Below, in pieces: positions 29,835 to 39,682 of a stretch of DNA of 64,000 bases (position 1 is the first letter of the stretch; every line of letters starts with the position of its first letter). The notes under the pieces were generated by a model. The model was not told where the DNA came from and did no database searches. It was given only the letters and a program-made list of their open reading frames with translations. This DNA is from Eutreptiella sp. 'Long Island Sound 2002'. Its lineage: Eukaryota; Euglenozoa; Euglenophyceae; Eutreptiales; Eutreptiaceae. The stretch spans positions 28,790,853 through 28,854,852 of the forward strand of contig OZ038385.1 in the NCBI GenBank assembly GCA_964036045.1, given 5' to 3'. The position numbers and the translations under genes are program-made.

Positions 29835-31461
29835 CACTGGGGTGTGTTGCTACGTCAACGAAGAACGTAGTGCGGGTAAGTCCCAGAAAAACATAGAAAT
29901 GTAGCCTCGATGGGGCGAAATCTGCTTGATCTGACCTGATTTGGGCTGAATTGGCACTGAATCAGGCTGGAGGAACCTGAAATGAGACAGAATGAGAAGT
30001 GACGAACAGTCCTCCGTGCAGTAAAACATTAGGTCAAGGGCTAAAAACCATGTAAACGTATCGAGAATCGATACCAAACCATGCATTGGTTGAGAATGAG
30101 GTAGATTATTGGTGGATTGAGTGGGGGGATCAAGAATTGGAGTGACATCTCAGCGCTCTGGCACAGTTTCGCTGTCGCGGGCACGCTACGGTGTCCTCGC
30201 CGAACTCTACATCGTGTTATCCCGCTTTTCTCGTTCTGAAAAGTACAACATGTGGCTCAGATTTGGCGCATCTGGTGGATGATCACAAGATTCAGCAAAA
30301 ATGAGAATGAAATTGAGCAGAGATTGAGGGGATGAGACAATCACAGAGAGGTTAAACAAATACACATGTAGTCTACAGACCCTAAGTGAACCACCAAAGG
30401 TAGAGATATTCTTCTGTTCACTTAGATCTAAACAGATCTTCGAGGAATGATGGGAGATGACAAGGAAATCAATCTAAATTGTCCTAACATGAGTAAATTC
30501 CCTGAGATGAAGGTGAAATGAAGCGGAATGTATACAACTGAAACTACCAACACTTTCGTTTAGACTAAAGTTAATATATATTGTCGTTTATTCAGCTCAA
30601 TTGTGCTTTCCGGCACGTTGGTTCGCTGGCATGTAACAGATTCTATCAAAATGTGGATCGTGTGATGATGCATCATGATGGGACATGCTGGCCCTGGATC
30701 CTTGGCATGTAACGCGCCGAAGGTTCGCTGAAGGCACTTTACTGACAGTATATAACTGAGAGACACCGAATTTACAGTGGCGGTGGTGTCAATCAACTTG
30801 GACAAGGCCAATCTTTCGATGGAGTCCCACAAGACACTTGGATTCACCATTCTCGACAGTTCTGGTCAAATTAAGCTCACATTGGCGTGTGCCAAAAATA
30901 CAACGAAGCTTACGGACTTCAGAGGTTGCTGTTAGAAGTCCCTAGAGCTCCTATTTGAAGATTGTCTGAACAATTGACGTCTGGGTTTCGTACAACAGTG
31001 GCAGAATGATGGACAAACCTGAGAAATTCAAGGTAAATTTGAGGATCCTGGATCTGAATCTGGACTTTGGCGTCAGCATCACAGCAAATGAAGGTGAGAT
31101 CTGACTTCCTGGCGTCGCATCTGGTGCAGCCAGTACTACAGGGGATACCTGTAGGGGTGAATGTCGCTGGCCAGCGTTTTGATTATGTACATTTGCTTCC
31201 ATCTGCACGAGTAGCCAAATTCCAAAGGTGCACAGACCAACAGAGACAAGATTACCCCGAATCTGCCTGAATTAAGCCTGAGTTTGGTTTTTTCTGAACA
31301 CGGCAGCACACTCCGTCAGCGTATCTACGCCTTGTCTGCCGAACGGAGACCAAAGAAAAGTTGATTGACGTCAAATTATCAAACATTCGCAGTTCTCCAC
31401 ATCATGACATAAACAGAAAGAATGAACAGTGGACTGAGCAAAATGTGGTAGGATGGCTTCC
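29835..31461 (-). other. Element C 3' untranslated region
   Basis: About 1.6 kb between the end of pol and the polypurine tract. No recognised env or other gene. One minus-strand frame (30560-30850) contains LIDTTATVNSVSLSYI, which resembles an aspartic-protease active-site region but has DTT instead of DTG/DSG. It could be a dead fragment or chance. Confidence 0.45.
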
Positions 31462-32289
31462 TCAATTCGGCCAAGCACGAATACAGGTGACCACCAACCT
31501 GTCTGGTCGGGCCCTGGTACGGCTTGGACGCTGCAAATCAGCGGCCGAACTTGAAGCTTGGTCCTCATTTGGCTCCTGGGCTGGCCTGACCGCAGGAGGG
31601 GGGATCGACGGATCAGCCCTGGAATGTGGCTGCTGAGGGCCGTAAAAGGCTGGATCTCGATTCACCACAGGTCGTTTTCCGTCGCTCTCCACTTGTCTGT
31701 CTGGTTTCGACAAACAATCTGTCAGGAGTACGCCAATTTCGGGGTGCTTCTTCAGGAAGTCAATGAACCCCTTGGTGTATCCATGGACAAAAGATTGGGC
31801 TGGTTCCCAGTTGTTGTGACTGGAATCAAAGCCCCTCCACTCACACAGAAATTCCCATTCGCCCTTGGCGTCACGTCTTGCTTCAACAATCCTCTTGAGT
31901 TCGTACTTCCCCCCTTCGATGACCCGATCGGACAAGTGTTTTGCAGTCCAAAAAAGGGGTTTAACTCGATCCTTGGGGGAGGGGATCTCTCTCTTGAGGC
32001 GATCGCCCGAAACGTCAATTTCCCTGCTGACATCCACACGAATCCTCCACCTGTTCTCACCAAGACGCGCTGTAACAGCGAATGGCCCCTCCCACAAGGG
32101 AAGAAGCTTGTCATCTCCGTCCAGGGTGGTTTCGGATTTTCGAAGCCAAACTCGATCATCGACTTCAAAATTGTGGGGGTTTTTTCGACCTTGATTTTGA
32201 ACCCAAAGCCAGTCAGCTTGATGCTTCTCGATTAATTTTGGACACAGATTTATCTGCTCGTTGGACTTCGTCCAAAAACAGCGAAGCAT
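31462..32289 (-). CDS. pol: Element C integrase C-terminus and chromodomain (after 1-nt shift)
   Basis: Continues the pol frame after a one-base shift in an AAAA run near 32238. The reading LIEKHQADWLWVQNQGR follows naturally from the end of the main pol frame. It contains a GPY/F-type block (LLPLWEGPFAVTARLGENRW), a chromodomain (YELKRIVEARR to EWRGFDSSHNNWEPAQSFV) and a basic, Ser-rich tail, ending at TGA. The shift could be a mutation, an error in the sequence, or programmed frameshifting; a single extra A is the simplest view. Confidence 0.85.
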   Translation of the reverse strand: MLRCFWTKSNEQINLCPKLIEKHQADWLWVQNQGRKNPHNFEVDDRVWLRKSETTLDGDDKLLPLWEGPFAVTARLGENRWRIRVDVSREIDVSGDRLKREIPSPKDRVKPLFWTAKHLSDRVIEGGKYELKRIVEARRDAKGEWEFLCEWRGFDSSHNNWEPAQSFVHGYTKGFIDFLKKHPEIGVLLTDCLSKPDRQVESDGKRPVVNRDPAFYGPQQPHSRADPSIPPPAVRPAQEPNEDQASSSAADLQRPSRTRARPDRLVVTCIRAWPN

Positions 32290-35200
32290 CTTTACAGGGG
32301 CGAGGATTATTCAACGGCATGTTCCACCAACACTTCTTTCGTCCAAAGACAATTTCATTTGGAGAAAGGCCATGATACAAAGGCGTGTTGTGGTAACGGC
32401 GAAGCAATGCGAAGAGAACTTCCATCCAATGGAAATCCTTTTCACTCGCGAGCTCCTTACGAAGCATATTAATTATAGAGCGGCCGGCTCTTTCGCCAGG
32501 CAGCGCTCGATGCGAGTGGATTTCACATCGGAGGTGGTGGATTCCAAGGCGAGCACACAATTCTCTCCACCATTCGGAGGTGTACTCTTTGCCTGAATCC
32601 GTGACCACCTCGGATGGGACGTCCCAGCCTCCCATCCAGGACTGCGCGCACCACTTGGCGGCAGCCTTGCCAGTCATCGACTCAATGTTGCAAGGCAACA
32701 CTTGAATGTAGCCGGAATGACGGCACTGAATGAGGAGCACACCATTGACTTTTTTGTTAGTCCAATGGCACTCTTCGTCATCGAGCTCACCGAGATAGAA
32801 AAAATCACTCGTGCCTCTGTTGAAGAGACGCTCCGGAATAGGATGAGGCCTCAGATGGCCGTGCTTCTTCGCGCTGGGGGGCGTCGAGACAGCACATTGG
32901 GCACATCCGGCTGCTACTTTCATGCAATGTGTGTAGAGCCTCGATCCAAACAACCTATGCTTAATCATCGACCACAGTCGACGGCCATGTGCGTGGGGGG
33001 ACTCCCATTTGTGCCACCAGTTTAACACTCGGGGGGCTAGGGCGTCTGGCACACACAATTTACCCTCCATCCACAGCTTCCCCCCATCCAACGAGTACTC
33101 AGCAAAAATCCCATCCCTGTGAGCATCTTTGGATTTGAGATTTCCAAAGACCTCTTTAAACATGGGATCCTGCAGGTAATCGGACGTCCAGTCACGGATG
33201 ATCAGGGAATCCTTAGGCAGGGGTGGAGTTTTGGCCGGATCTCGACGTTTAATGCCCTCGATCAACCGAAATCGACTTACTTGTCGGGTATAGTCAAACC
33301 GTTTCACACTCCCTGAGGAGGGATCGGTGACTTTTTCCACGACTTTCAGCGTTTTGGTGCAGATCTCGTGAGCATGCGCCGGATCTGTGATGGCCGTGAT
33401 GTCGTGACACGGCAATGCGTGCTGTTTAACAGCGCACTGCATGCATGCACGTCGAATGAGTTTCTTTTCTTCCTGATCCCATTCTATGATTACATGGCGG
33501 TCCTGCTCCGTACCATGGATGTTGGTACTTTGCAGCCCCTCTGAGGCGGGGTAAGCCCATCGGCTCAGAGCATCCGCTACCGTGTTGTGTTTTCCAGGCA
33601 AATACGACACGTGGAGGTCAAACAGAGAGAGAATTTCGTGCCATCTGGCCCGTCGACCAGCTGGGCTCGCGACAGTATCAATGTGTTCGGTGGCCCAATA
33701 CTCCAGAGATCGATGATCCGTCAGGACCTCGACTCGATTTTTGCCAACCCACGATTGGTACTTTTTTAGAGCGCAAATTATGGCATACGTTTCTTGCTCA
33801 CGCGGCGACCATTGCATTTGGCGTGGGGCTAGCTTCCGAGACCAAAATGCAAGAGGGTAGTGATCGCCGGTGGCTTCATCAACCTGTTCAAGGACAGCTC
33901 CGATCGCGTACCTAGATGCGTCGGTTCTAATGTAGAAGGGTCGGTCAAATTGGGGCACATGCAACGTGGCGACTTCGCAGAGGGCTGCCTTCAAGTGATG
34001 GAAGGCCTCCTCGCACTCGTCAGTCCACTTGACACGAACCTTTGAACCTGCCTTGCCTGCATCTCTCCCTACCTTCAATAATTCAGTGAGGGGGGCAGCA
34101 AATTTGGCATAATTCGGCACAAAAGTGTGGTAAAAATTGCAACAACCCAGGAATCCTCTCAACTCCGTGATCGTCTCAGGGCGCTTCCACTTCTGAATAG
34201 CGACGAGCTTCCCTGGACTGGGTCGTCGAGTGCCATTCTCTAGGAGAGAACCACAAAATTCGACTGATTTTAAAAACAATTTTCCCTTCTTTGGCCCACA
34301 AATCAGCTGATTGGCGTCAAGAATGTCCAAAACTTGGTTCAGCTGCTTCTCATGTAGGGCCATCAGCTCGGCTTCGGTCAGTCCCTCCCCTTCCGTCGCG
34401 ATGATTATGTCATCTATGTACACACTCACAACGGCACGAAGCTCAGGATGGGTTGTGAACAGCACATCCTCCATCATTCTTTGAAAAAATGAGGGGGCGT
34501 TCTTCAGCCCCATGGGCATGACGGTCCATTGGACTGGGCCACATGGCGTGCACATACAGGTGAGAGGTCTGCTGTCCTTCCTCAACGGCATTTGGTGAAA
34601 GCCGTGACGGAGATCCAGCACAGAGAACAAACGACCTCTTGCCCTCTTGGCGATTTCCTCCTCAATGAGGGGAAGGGGGTGTGAATCCGCCTTGGTTTCG
34701 GCGTTGAGATTGCGAAAATCAACAACCATTCGCCAACCATCAATGGTGTTCTGGTCTGCAGGCGGTGGCTTCGGGACTGTGAAGGGTGAACAGCACCATT
34801 CGCTGGTCATACAACCCTCAAGCCAACCAAATTCCCTGAGATTTCTCTCGATGATTTTTCTGAGAATCTCATGTTTGTGTCCATGATTTTCATAAGGGCG
34901 CTGTTTTTTTGCCTTGTACCCTTCACGAAGCTCGATGAAGGCTTCACCGAACTGTCCACGGACAGGGGGGTCTTTGCTCAACTTCCCTGAAAGGGTTGTG
35001 TCCTTCCGTTCTTCAAAAATCTTTTCTCTTGACTTGGAACACAATTCAGTGTCCACCTGATCGCCAGGAATTACTGTCGAAAAAACTTTGGCGACTTCTT
35101 CGGCTTTGGCAGGAAGAATCTTCTTACGGATGTCCCTAAACAGGTCCGTATCAACTGCCTCTTGAAGATAGGTGGGTCTTGTGTCGAAATCCCAGAGATT

Positions 35201-36646
35201 CTCTTCGCGATCCAGCTCCTCGAAAGGATCCATGAAAGCTTCCACAGGGGGTTTTTCATAAAAAACTCTGAATTTGCGGCGCGATTGGAGATTTTTCCTC
35301 GCCCGTGCACTGAAGATTCTTTTCGATGTCGACCGTATTGGGGAAGAGGGAGACGAGGCGGATCCATTGGACGTTGAATCACCTTGGGTATCTGACGGAC
35401 AAAAATCAGAAAAAATAGATTCATCATCAGTACCACGCTCAACCTCAGATTCAGAACCAACACAGGAATCTGTACTAGAATCGGCAGAATTAGAGTCAGA
35501 AAGCTTTCCATCCACCAGGAATGCAAGCGAACTCCAGGACCGCTGTGGCAGGGGACCTGTGTCGTCCCTGGCATACAGCTTAATCTTCCTGGGAAGTTCG
35601 ATGTAATCAACACAAATGTCTTGTAATTCCTGAAACCAAGGCTTGTCGTCCCACAAGGGCACAACTAAAATTGCCTGGGTTTTATCTTGCTTGATTTTAT
35701 GGATGACCTGCTGGATTAAGTGAAACGGAGGGTTAATCCACAACTTCTTGTCCCATTTGTGGGTCCAAGCGTCGCTGAAGTGCTTGTCAAAGCGCTTGTT
35801 CATACGGTTAGCAAAGGCATCATACGGGGGCCAAAAGGAATGATGTTCATGAAAGTATTCACAAATTGCATCGCGCCATTTGTCGACAACTCTGTAGGAT
35901 GAAGAGTGCCAGCGCGAAGGGCGTCGTGGCTGGGAGTCCCTACGAAGACATTCTAACTCTTGGGAGTAATCGGCACTCCCATTCACCTCTGCAATGGTGA
36001 CATCTTCACCAAATTTTGGTGTCACCTTTTGCTTCAAAAATTCTTCTGCACTTTTAAACCCTGCGTGCAAAAAACGAAATTCAGGACGCTCCAAAGGACC
36101 TGACTCCAGCAAAAAACAACGACGATGACCTACGGGCGCTACCCTGTTCTTACGAAGCCAAGGATGGCCCAAATAAAGGTCATACTTTATGTCAGCACGA
36201 TAGAAGTAGTCATCCTTAAGGACAACTTCTTCCACATTTTGCTCCTCCCAAAGGTCTTGAGCGACCAAATGGGTTGATATATAACAACCGCGTTGCCCAC
36301 CTGCGAGAGAATGTCCAGAAACTCCCTCGAGGGTAACAGGATGAGGCGACTCAAACACGCAGTCGTCGGGTAAGAATGCATTGGATTGGAGATTTACCTC
36401 TGATCCATTGTCACACAAACAAGTGGCGAGGTGGAAATTTCCCTTGCAATCAGAGACCCACAGCTTTGTGACAAACTGACGAGCCCTGTGCTTGGACTGT
36501 ACACCAACCTCGTCCACTACAACAGAAGGATCCGCTGCCGGATCCAGGGGAGAGGAGACAAGCGACCCTACATCAAGTAATGGTCGATCAGGAATTTGGG
36601 GATCATGCCTGAAATCGCCTGGGGAGGGGCGATTTTCGTGGCTCCC
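32213..36646 (-). CDS. pol: Element C Pol: PR, Dam-like, RT, RNase H, integrase
   Basis: In frame with gag through UAG 36647. The frame is listed from codon GTG 36517, and no ATG precedes the protease. Numbering from 36517: protease 12-140 with LCDNGSEVNL at 36-38 (DNG where DTG or DSG is usual) and YDLYLGHPWL; Dam-like domain 205-340 with LWINPPFHLIQQVIHKI (NPPF at 262-265) and ILVVPLWDDKPWF; RT about 585-710 with WRMVVDFRNLN, MPMGLKNAPSFFQRMM and YIDD (34409-34420); RNase H about 857-940 (RTDASRYAIGAVLEQ, TDHRSLEYW); integrase with its HHCC finger from about 1174 and a DDE core (SDFFYL, VTDSGKEY, LPGERAG). No internal stops over 1434 codons. Confidence 0.95.
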   Translation of the reverse strand, partial: GSHENRPSPGDFRHDPQIPDRPLLDVGSLVSSPLDPAADPSVVVDEVGVQSKHRARQFVTKLWVSDCKGNFHLATCLCDNGSEVNLQSNAFLPDDCVFESPHPVTLEGVSGHSLAGGQRGCYISTHLVAQDLWEEQNVEEVVLKDDYFYRADIKYDLYLGHPWLRKNRVAPVGHRRCFLLESGPLERPEFRFLHAGFKSAEEFLKQKVTPKFGEDVTIAEVNGSADYSQELECLRRDSQPRRPSRWHSSSYRVVDKWRDAICEYFHEHHSFWPPYDAFANRMNKRFDKHFSDAWTHKWDKKLWINPPFHLIQQVIHKIKQDKTQAILVVPLWDDKPWFQELQDICVDYIELPRKIKLYARDDTGPLPQRSWSSLAFLVDGKLSDSNSADSSTDSCVGSESEVERGTDDESIFSDFCPSDTQGDSTSNGSASSPSSPIRSTSKRIFSARARKNLQSRRKFRVFYEKPPVEAFMDPFEELDREENLWDFDTRPTYLQEAVDTDLFRDIRKKILPAKAEEVAKVFSTVIPGDQVDTELCSKSREKIFEERKDTTLSGKLSKDPPVRGQFGEAFIELREGYKAKKQRPYENHGHKHEILRKIIERNLREFGWLEGCMTSEWCCSPFTVPKPPPADQNTIDGWRMVVDFRNLNAETKADSHPLPLIEEEIAKRARGRLFSVLDLRHGFHQMPLRKDSRPLTCMCTPCGPVQWTVMPMGLKNAPSFFQRMMEDVLFTTHPELRAVVSVYIDDIIIATEGEGLTEAELMALHEKQLNQVLDILDANQLICGPKKGKLFLKSVEFCGSLLENGTRRPSPGKLVAIQKWKRPETITELRGFLGCCNFYHTFVPNYAKFAAPLTELLKVGRDAGKAGSKVRVKWTDECEEAFHHLKAALCEVATLHVPQFDRPFYIRTDASRYAIGAVLEQVDEATGDHYPLAFWSRKLAPRQMQWSPREQETYAIICALKKYQSWVGKNRVEVLTDHRSLEYWATEHIDTVASPAGRRARWHEILSLFDLHVSYLPGKHNTVADALSRWAYPASEGLQSTNIHGTEQDRHVIIEWDQEEKKLIRRACMQCAVKQHALPCHDITAITDPAHAHEICTKTLKVVEKVTDPSSGSVKRFDYTRQVSRFRLIEGIKRRDPAKTPPLPKDSLIIRDWTSDYLQDPMFKEVFGNLKSKDAHRDGIFAEYSLDGGKLWMEGKLCVPDALAPRVLNWWHKWESPHAHGRRLWSMIKHRLFGSRLYTHCMKVAAGCAQCAVSTPPSAKKHGHLRPHPIPERLFNRGTSDFFYLGELDDEECHWTNKKVNGVLLIQCRHSGYIQVLPCNIESMTGKAAAKWCAQSWMGGWDVPSEVVTDSGKEYTSEWWRELCARLGIHHLRCEIHSHRALPGERAGRSIINMLRKELASEKDFHWMEVLFALLRRYHNTPLYHGLSPNEIVFGRKKCWWNMPLNNPRPCKDASLFLDEVQRADKSVSKINREASS

Positions 36647-36649
36647 CTA
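36604..36649 (-). promoter_or_regulatory. Element C gag-pol UAG with downstream stem-loop
   Basis: Gag ends AAC GCC TAG GGG AGC CAC, and the same frame continues into pol. Eleven bases after the UAG is an 8-bp perfect stem, AAATCGCC/GGCGATTT (36628-36635 with 36612-36619), loop CCTCCCCA. The loop can pair with GGGGAG next to the UAG. This resembles readthrough signals of retroviruses. Confidence 0.65.
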
Positions 36650-39600
36650 GGCGTTCTGACCTCCAGCGGCTGCGTTAACATTGTGAACACAGCCTGTTTC
36701 GTCGATCCATTCATCTTGGAACGGATCATCCGCTGGATTCAGAGCATTTTCGACGTAATCTCGATCCGCATCAGACACCTGGTCTGCACCTGAGACCTGA
36801 TCCACACGATGGTTGCCCTTTCCTCGTCCACGGCCACGGCCGCCGGATGATGGGCCACCACCGTCGCCACGCCCTCTGCCCTTACCAGAGAAGGGGGTTC
36901 CCGAAGGATTTCCCTTACCTTTACCCTGTGATCCTGGAGCATTTCCTTTGTTTGTACCGGATTGAGGGGTTTGGCCTGGATTTCGATTTCCGCCTCCGGC
37001 GTTGACATTGGGACCTGTCTGGCCATTCGGCTGCCCACCGGAACCGGATGGAGTCCGATTCCCTTTGCCTTGGGACCCGCCAGGGCCTCCAGTATTTTTG
37101 TTCCCACCGGAGGGGGTCGGATTACCCTTTCCCCCCTTGGCACCATGCACCTGTCTGTCATTCCTGTCTGAATTCTGCGAATTACTGACATTTTCACCAA
37201 TCACCTTGTGATCGTAAGCAGACCATCGGTGATTAGCAGTAGAATGCGTCTTAGCTCGGTTCGTAGAACCTAGAAGAAGGCAGATGCTACAATGATCCTG
37301 AACATTCCGGGTGTCATTCACCTTTTTGTTGCCCTTTTGGGCCCCATTTTGGGTGTTTTGCTGGGTATTCCTGTTTCCCCCCAGACCCTCATGGAAATTT
37401 TGATTGGCGGCGTCAGCGAGCCTCTCAACCTCTTCCCACAGTTCCTGCGGGGTGAACGAAAACACCCAGTTCCTGGCCTTCAGGCGATTGCCATGGAAAC
37501 TTACTCCCCTATTGAGGACTTGGACAAACAAGTCCCGATCCTCGTGTTCATTAAACTTGATTTTCCACGTGTTTTCAGTGAATTTCACCTTGGTAAACGA
37601 CGTGGGGGAGCACTTTTGAAGTGCCTCCCTGACGGTAAACCGGTTGGCCGAGGCGTCGAAGCCATCGATCTCCGCCCACCAGGTCTTGACCTTTTCTTCG
37701 GACTGTCGATTCCGAAGGGTGGCGGCGGTTTCTGAGGGGATCTTGTCAAAAATCAGATTTTTTAGCTCAGCACTGGAAAATTTTTCGCCTGAATGTTCAG
37801 ATTCTTCTACGAGATTCCAGAAGCGCTGTCTCTTGTCCTGCACTTCGTGCAAGATTAATCGAGAGAATGAGGGAAAATTCTTCAACATCTGGTGGTAATG
37901 GTCCTCAGGCAACCGGGATCCACGTACCTCCAACTGTTCCCACACCTCATCAAAGGTAAGGGGGGAACTTGAATCTTCACGATCACTCCAGGTTCTGAGC
38001 CAAGTGTTGGCCGGCGCTCCCTCAAGGCAGTCCAGGAGGGCCATCAGGAACTGATCATCCTGGAGCTTTTGAGTCTTAACCCACAGTTTAAATTCCCGTT
38101 GGAACTGAGGCCAACGTCTGGGGTTTCCATTATACTTCGGTTGCTTGGCAACCTGACGAATTTGCAATGAAGTGGGATTTAGAAGTGAATCCAGCCCAAC
38201 ACCGGCCGTAATGGCAGACACCTTGGCGGCATCATTAGCCACACCAGCTCCGGCGAGGGTCTGGGCGAGCAACATCTGGGCAATTGCATTGGAATCAACA
38301 GCAGGAAGGGTAGTACGGGAGGCAGTTCGTTTGGCATTTTGAGCCTCATTCCTAGCCTTCACCGATCTACTCTGAGATCGAGAGATTGTAACCCTTTCCT
38401 TTAGCTTAGTCCTGCTGATCCTTGCGTCGGTGGTCTTAGAGTCCACCGAAGGAGCAATCGAAAAAATTTCTGTCGCCTCCTCCGACGGTTCTGTTGTTTG
38501 TTCCACCGATGATGCGCCCTCAGACCTCATGTGGGTCTTGAAAAGATCTTGAATTCCCAGCGTCTGAATGATGAGTTGCATTTGATCTTTGAGCAATTGG
38601 AGCTCAGTATCTCGCTGTAATCTGCAAGAGCAGTCGGCAGGACAGTACATACCGTGTCCTGAAGGGCCTGAGCAGGCTGTCGGACCGCTAATCTCAGTGG
38701 TTCGCAGCCAGGAGTCCACTTGGGGAGCTCCTTCAGTCCTAATTTCCAGGCTTGCCTGCCTAGCTGCCTCTAAAATTCCTTCCTCAACCGCGGCGGCTAG
38801 ATCGTCGCGGATGGAAACAGAGGGATGAGGGGCGGAGGGCCCGGCAACCGGTGCCTTGGTCTTCTCCTTCGGGAAGGGGCTTGCCTCCCAGATCTGCAAG
38901 AAAATGCCAAAAGATTCATCTTCTTGAGAACACCACCACATCCTGGTCTTAATTTCTTCTTGAAGGAGAAAAAAATATTCGAATAAAAAATCAGAGGCGA
39001 TTCTTTCTTGTCCTATCAGCTTAGACGTGGCTAATAGACAAAGGGCCTCAAGACTCTGAAGGTTCCGGGTCACTTCTGAAGACAAATGGTTGTCCCATTG
39101 TGCCCAATTGTCTGGTTGATTATAGGTAGGTACCTCACCTGGACCACCCATCTCAATGTCGTCAATGTCGGCATCGATGGTCTCGAAATGTGGACATTGG
39201 TAGGGAGTATTAGTACCTGCCAGGTCCGTAAGCTCCACCGGAGCGTTGCCATTAGCGTAAGCTGGGAGATTCCAGCTGCTTGATGGCCAATTTCGACTGC
39301 GATCTTGATTGTAATCTGGGCCTCCACAGCTGCTGATTTGTGTCCTTCTTGGGCAATTTGGGCTTGCGCAAGGCATTCCTCCCAAGGCCTCGTTCGCACA
39401 GCACCACGGGAGCGTGATCGTTACATCTCCGGAATTGGCGGAGTCTACGGGGCCATACTGAGGGGCTAACTGTGGTTGGGACACCAAAGGAACAACATTC
39501 AGGTAGCCTCTGCTACCATGAAAGTGCTGCCCTGGGTCGTTGTGGGTGCCGGAGGGCTCGGGGCCGGCAAGACCAGTGGGGCAGGCACGCGAGGAGTCTC

Positions 39601-39682
39601 CCTGGATGTTGGTATTGGGTGTAGAACCGGACACTCGGACACCAACGGAGGCGAGAGCAGCGACAACAGAAGCAAGGTCCAT
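36647..39682 (-). CDS. gag: Element C Gag, start codon inside the 5' LTR
   Basis: The ATG at 39682-39680 lies within the 5' LTR, so the LTR encodes the first 54 residues (MDLASVVAALASVGVRVSG...). The primer-binding site is translated as part of the protein (HGSRGYL). A capsid-like region follows in the middle (KYNGNPRRWPQFQREFKLWV onwards), then a zinc-finger-like CSICLLLG...THSTANH (CX2CX11HX4H, the last Cys replaced by His) and a long Gly/Asn/Lys-rich tail typical of nucleic-acid binding. 1011 residues, ending at the UAG that leads into pol. All three C-type LTRs in the window keep this ATG and frame. Ty1 of yeast also starts its Gag in the LTR. Confidence 0.9.
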   Translation of the reverse strand: MDLASVVAALASVGVRVSGSTPNTNIQGDSSRACPTGLAGPEPSGTHNDPGQHFHGSRGYLNVVPLVSQPQLAPQYGPVDSANSGDVTITLPWCCANEALGGMPCASPNCPRRTQISSCGGPDYNQDRSRNWPSSSWNLPAYANGNAPVELTDLAGTNTPYQCPHFETIDADIDDIEMGGPGEVPTYNQPDNWAQWDNHLSSEVTRNLQSLEALCLLATSKLIGQERIASDFLFEYFFLLQEEIKTRMWWCSQEDESFGIFLQIWEASPFPKEKTKAPVAGPSAPHPSVSIRDDLAAAVEEGILEAARQASLEIRTEGAPQVDSWLRTTEISGPTACSGPSGHGMYCPADCSCRLQRDTELQLLKDQMQLIIQTLGIQDLFKTHMRSEGASSVEQTTEPSEEATEIFSIAPSVDSKTTDARISRTKLKERVTISRSQSRSVKARNEAQNAKRTASRTTLPAVDSNAIAQMLLAQTLAGAGVANDAAKVSAITAGVGLDSLLNPTSLQIRQVAKQPKYNGNPRRWPQFQREFKLWVKTQKLQDDQFLMALLDCLEGAPANTWLRTWSDREDSSSPLTFDEVWEQLEVRGSRLPEDHYHQMLKNFPSFSRLILHEVQDKRQRFWNLVEESEHSGEKFSSAELKNLIFDKIPSETAATLRNRQSEEKVKTWWAEIDGFDASANRFTVREALQKCSPTSFTKVKFTENTWKIKFNEHEDRDLFVQVLNRGVSFHGNRLKARNWVFSFTPQELWEEVERLADAANQNFHEGLGGNRNTQQNTQNGAQKGNKKVNDTRNVQDHCSICLLLGSTNRAKTHSTANHRWSAYDHKVIGENVSNSQNSDRNDRQVHGAKGGKGNPTPSGGNKNTGGPGGSQGKGNRTPSGSGGQPNGQTGPNVNAGGGNRNPGQTPQSGTNKGNAPGSQGKGKGNPSGTPFSGKGRGRGDGGGPSSGGRGRGRGKGNHRVDQVSGADQVSDADRDYVENALNPADDPFQDEWIDETGCVHNVNAAAGGQNA
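39502..39518 (-). promoter_or_regulatory. Element C primer-binding site (initiator tRNA-Met)
   Basis: The minus strand reads TGGTAGCAGAGGCTACC directly after the LTR's final CA. TGGTAGCAGAGG is complementary to the 3' end CCTCTGCTACCA of animal-type initiator tRNA-Met. Confidence 0.9.
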
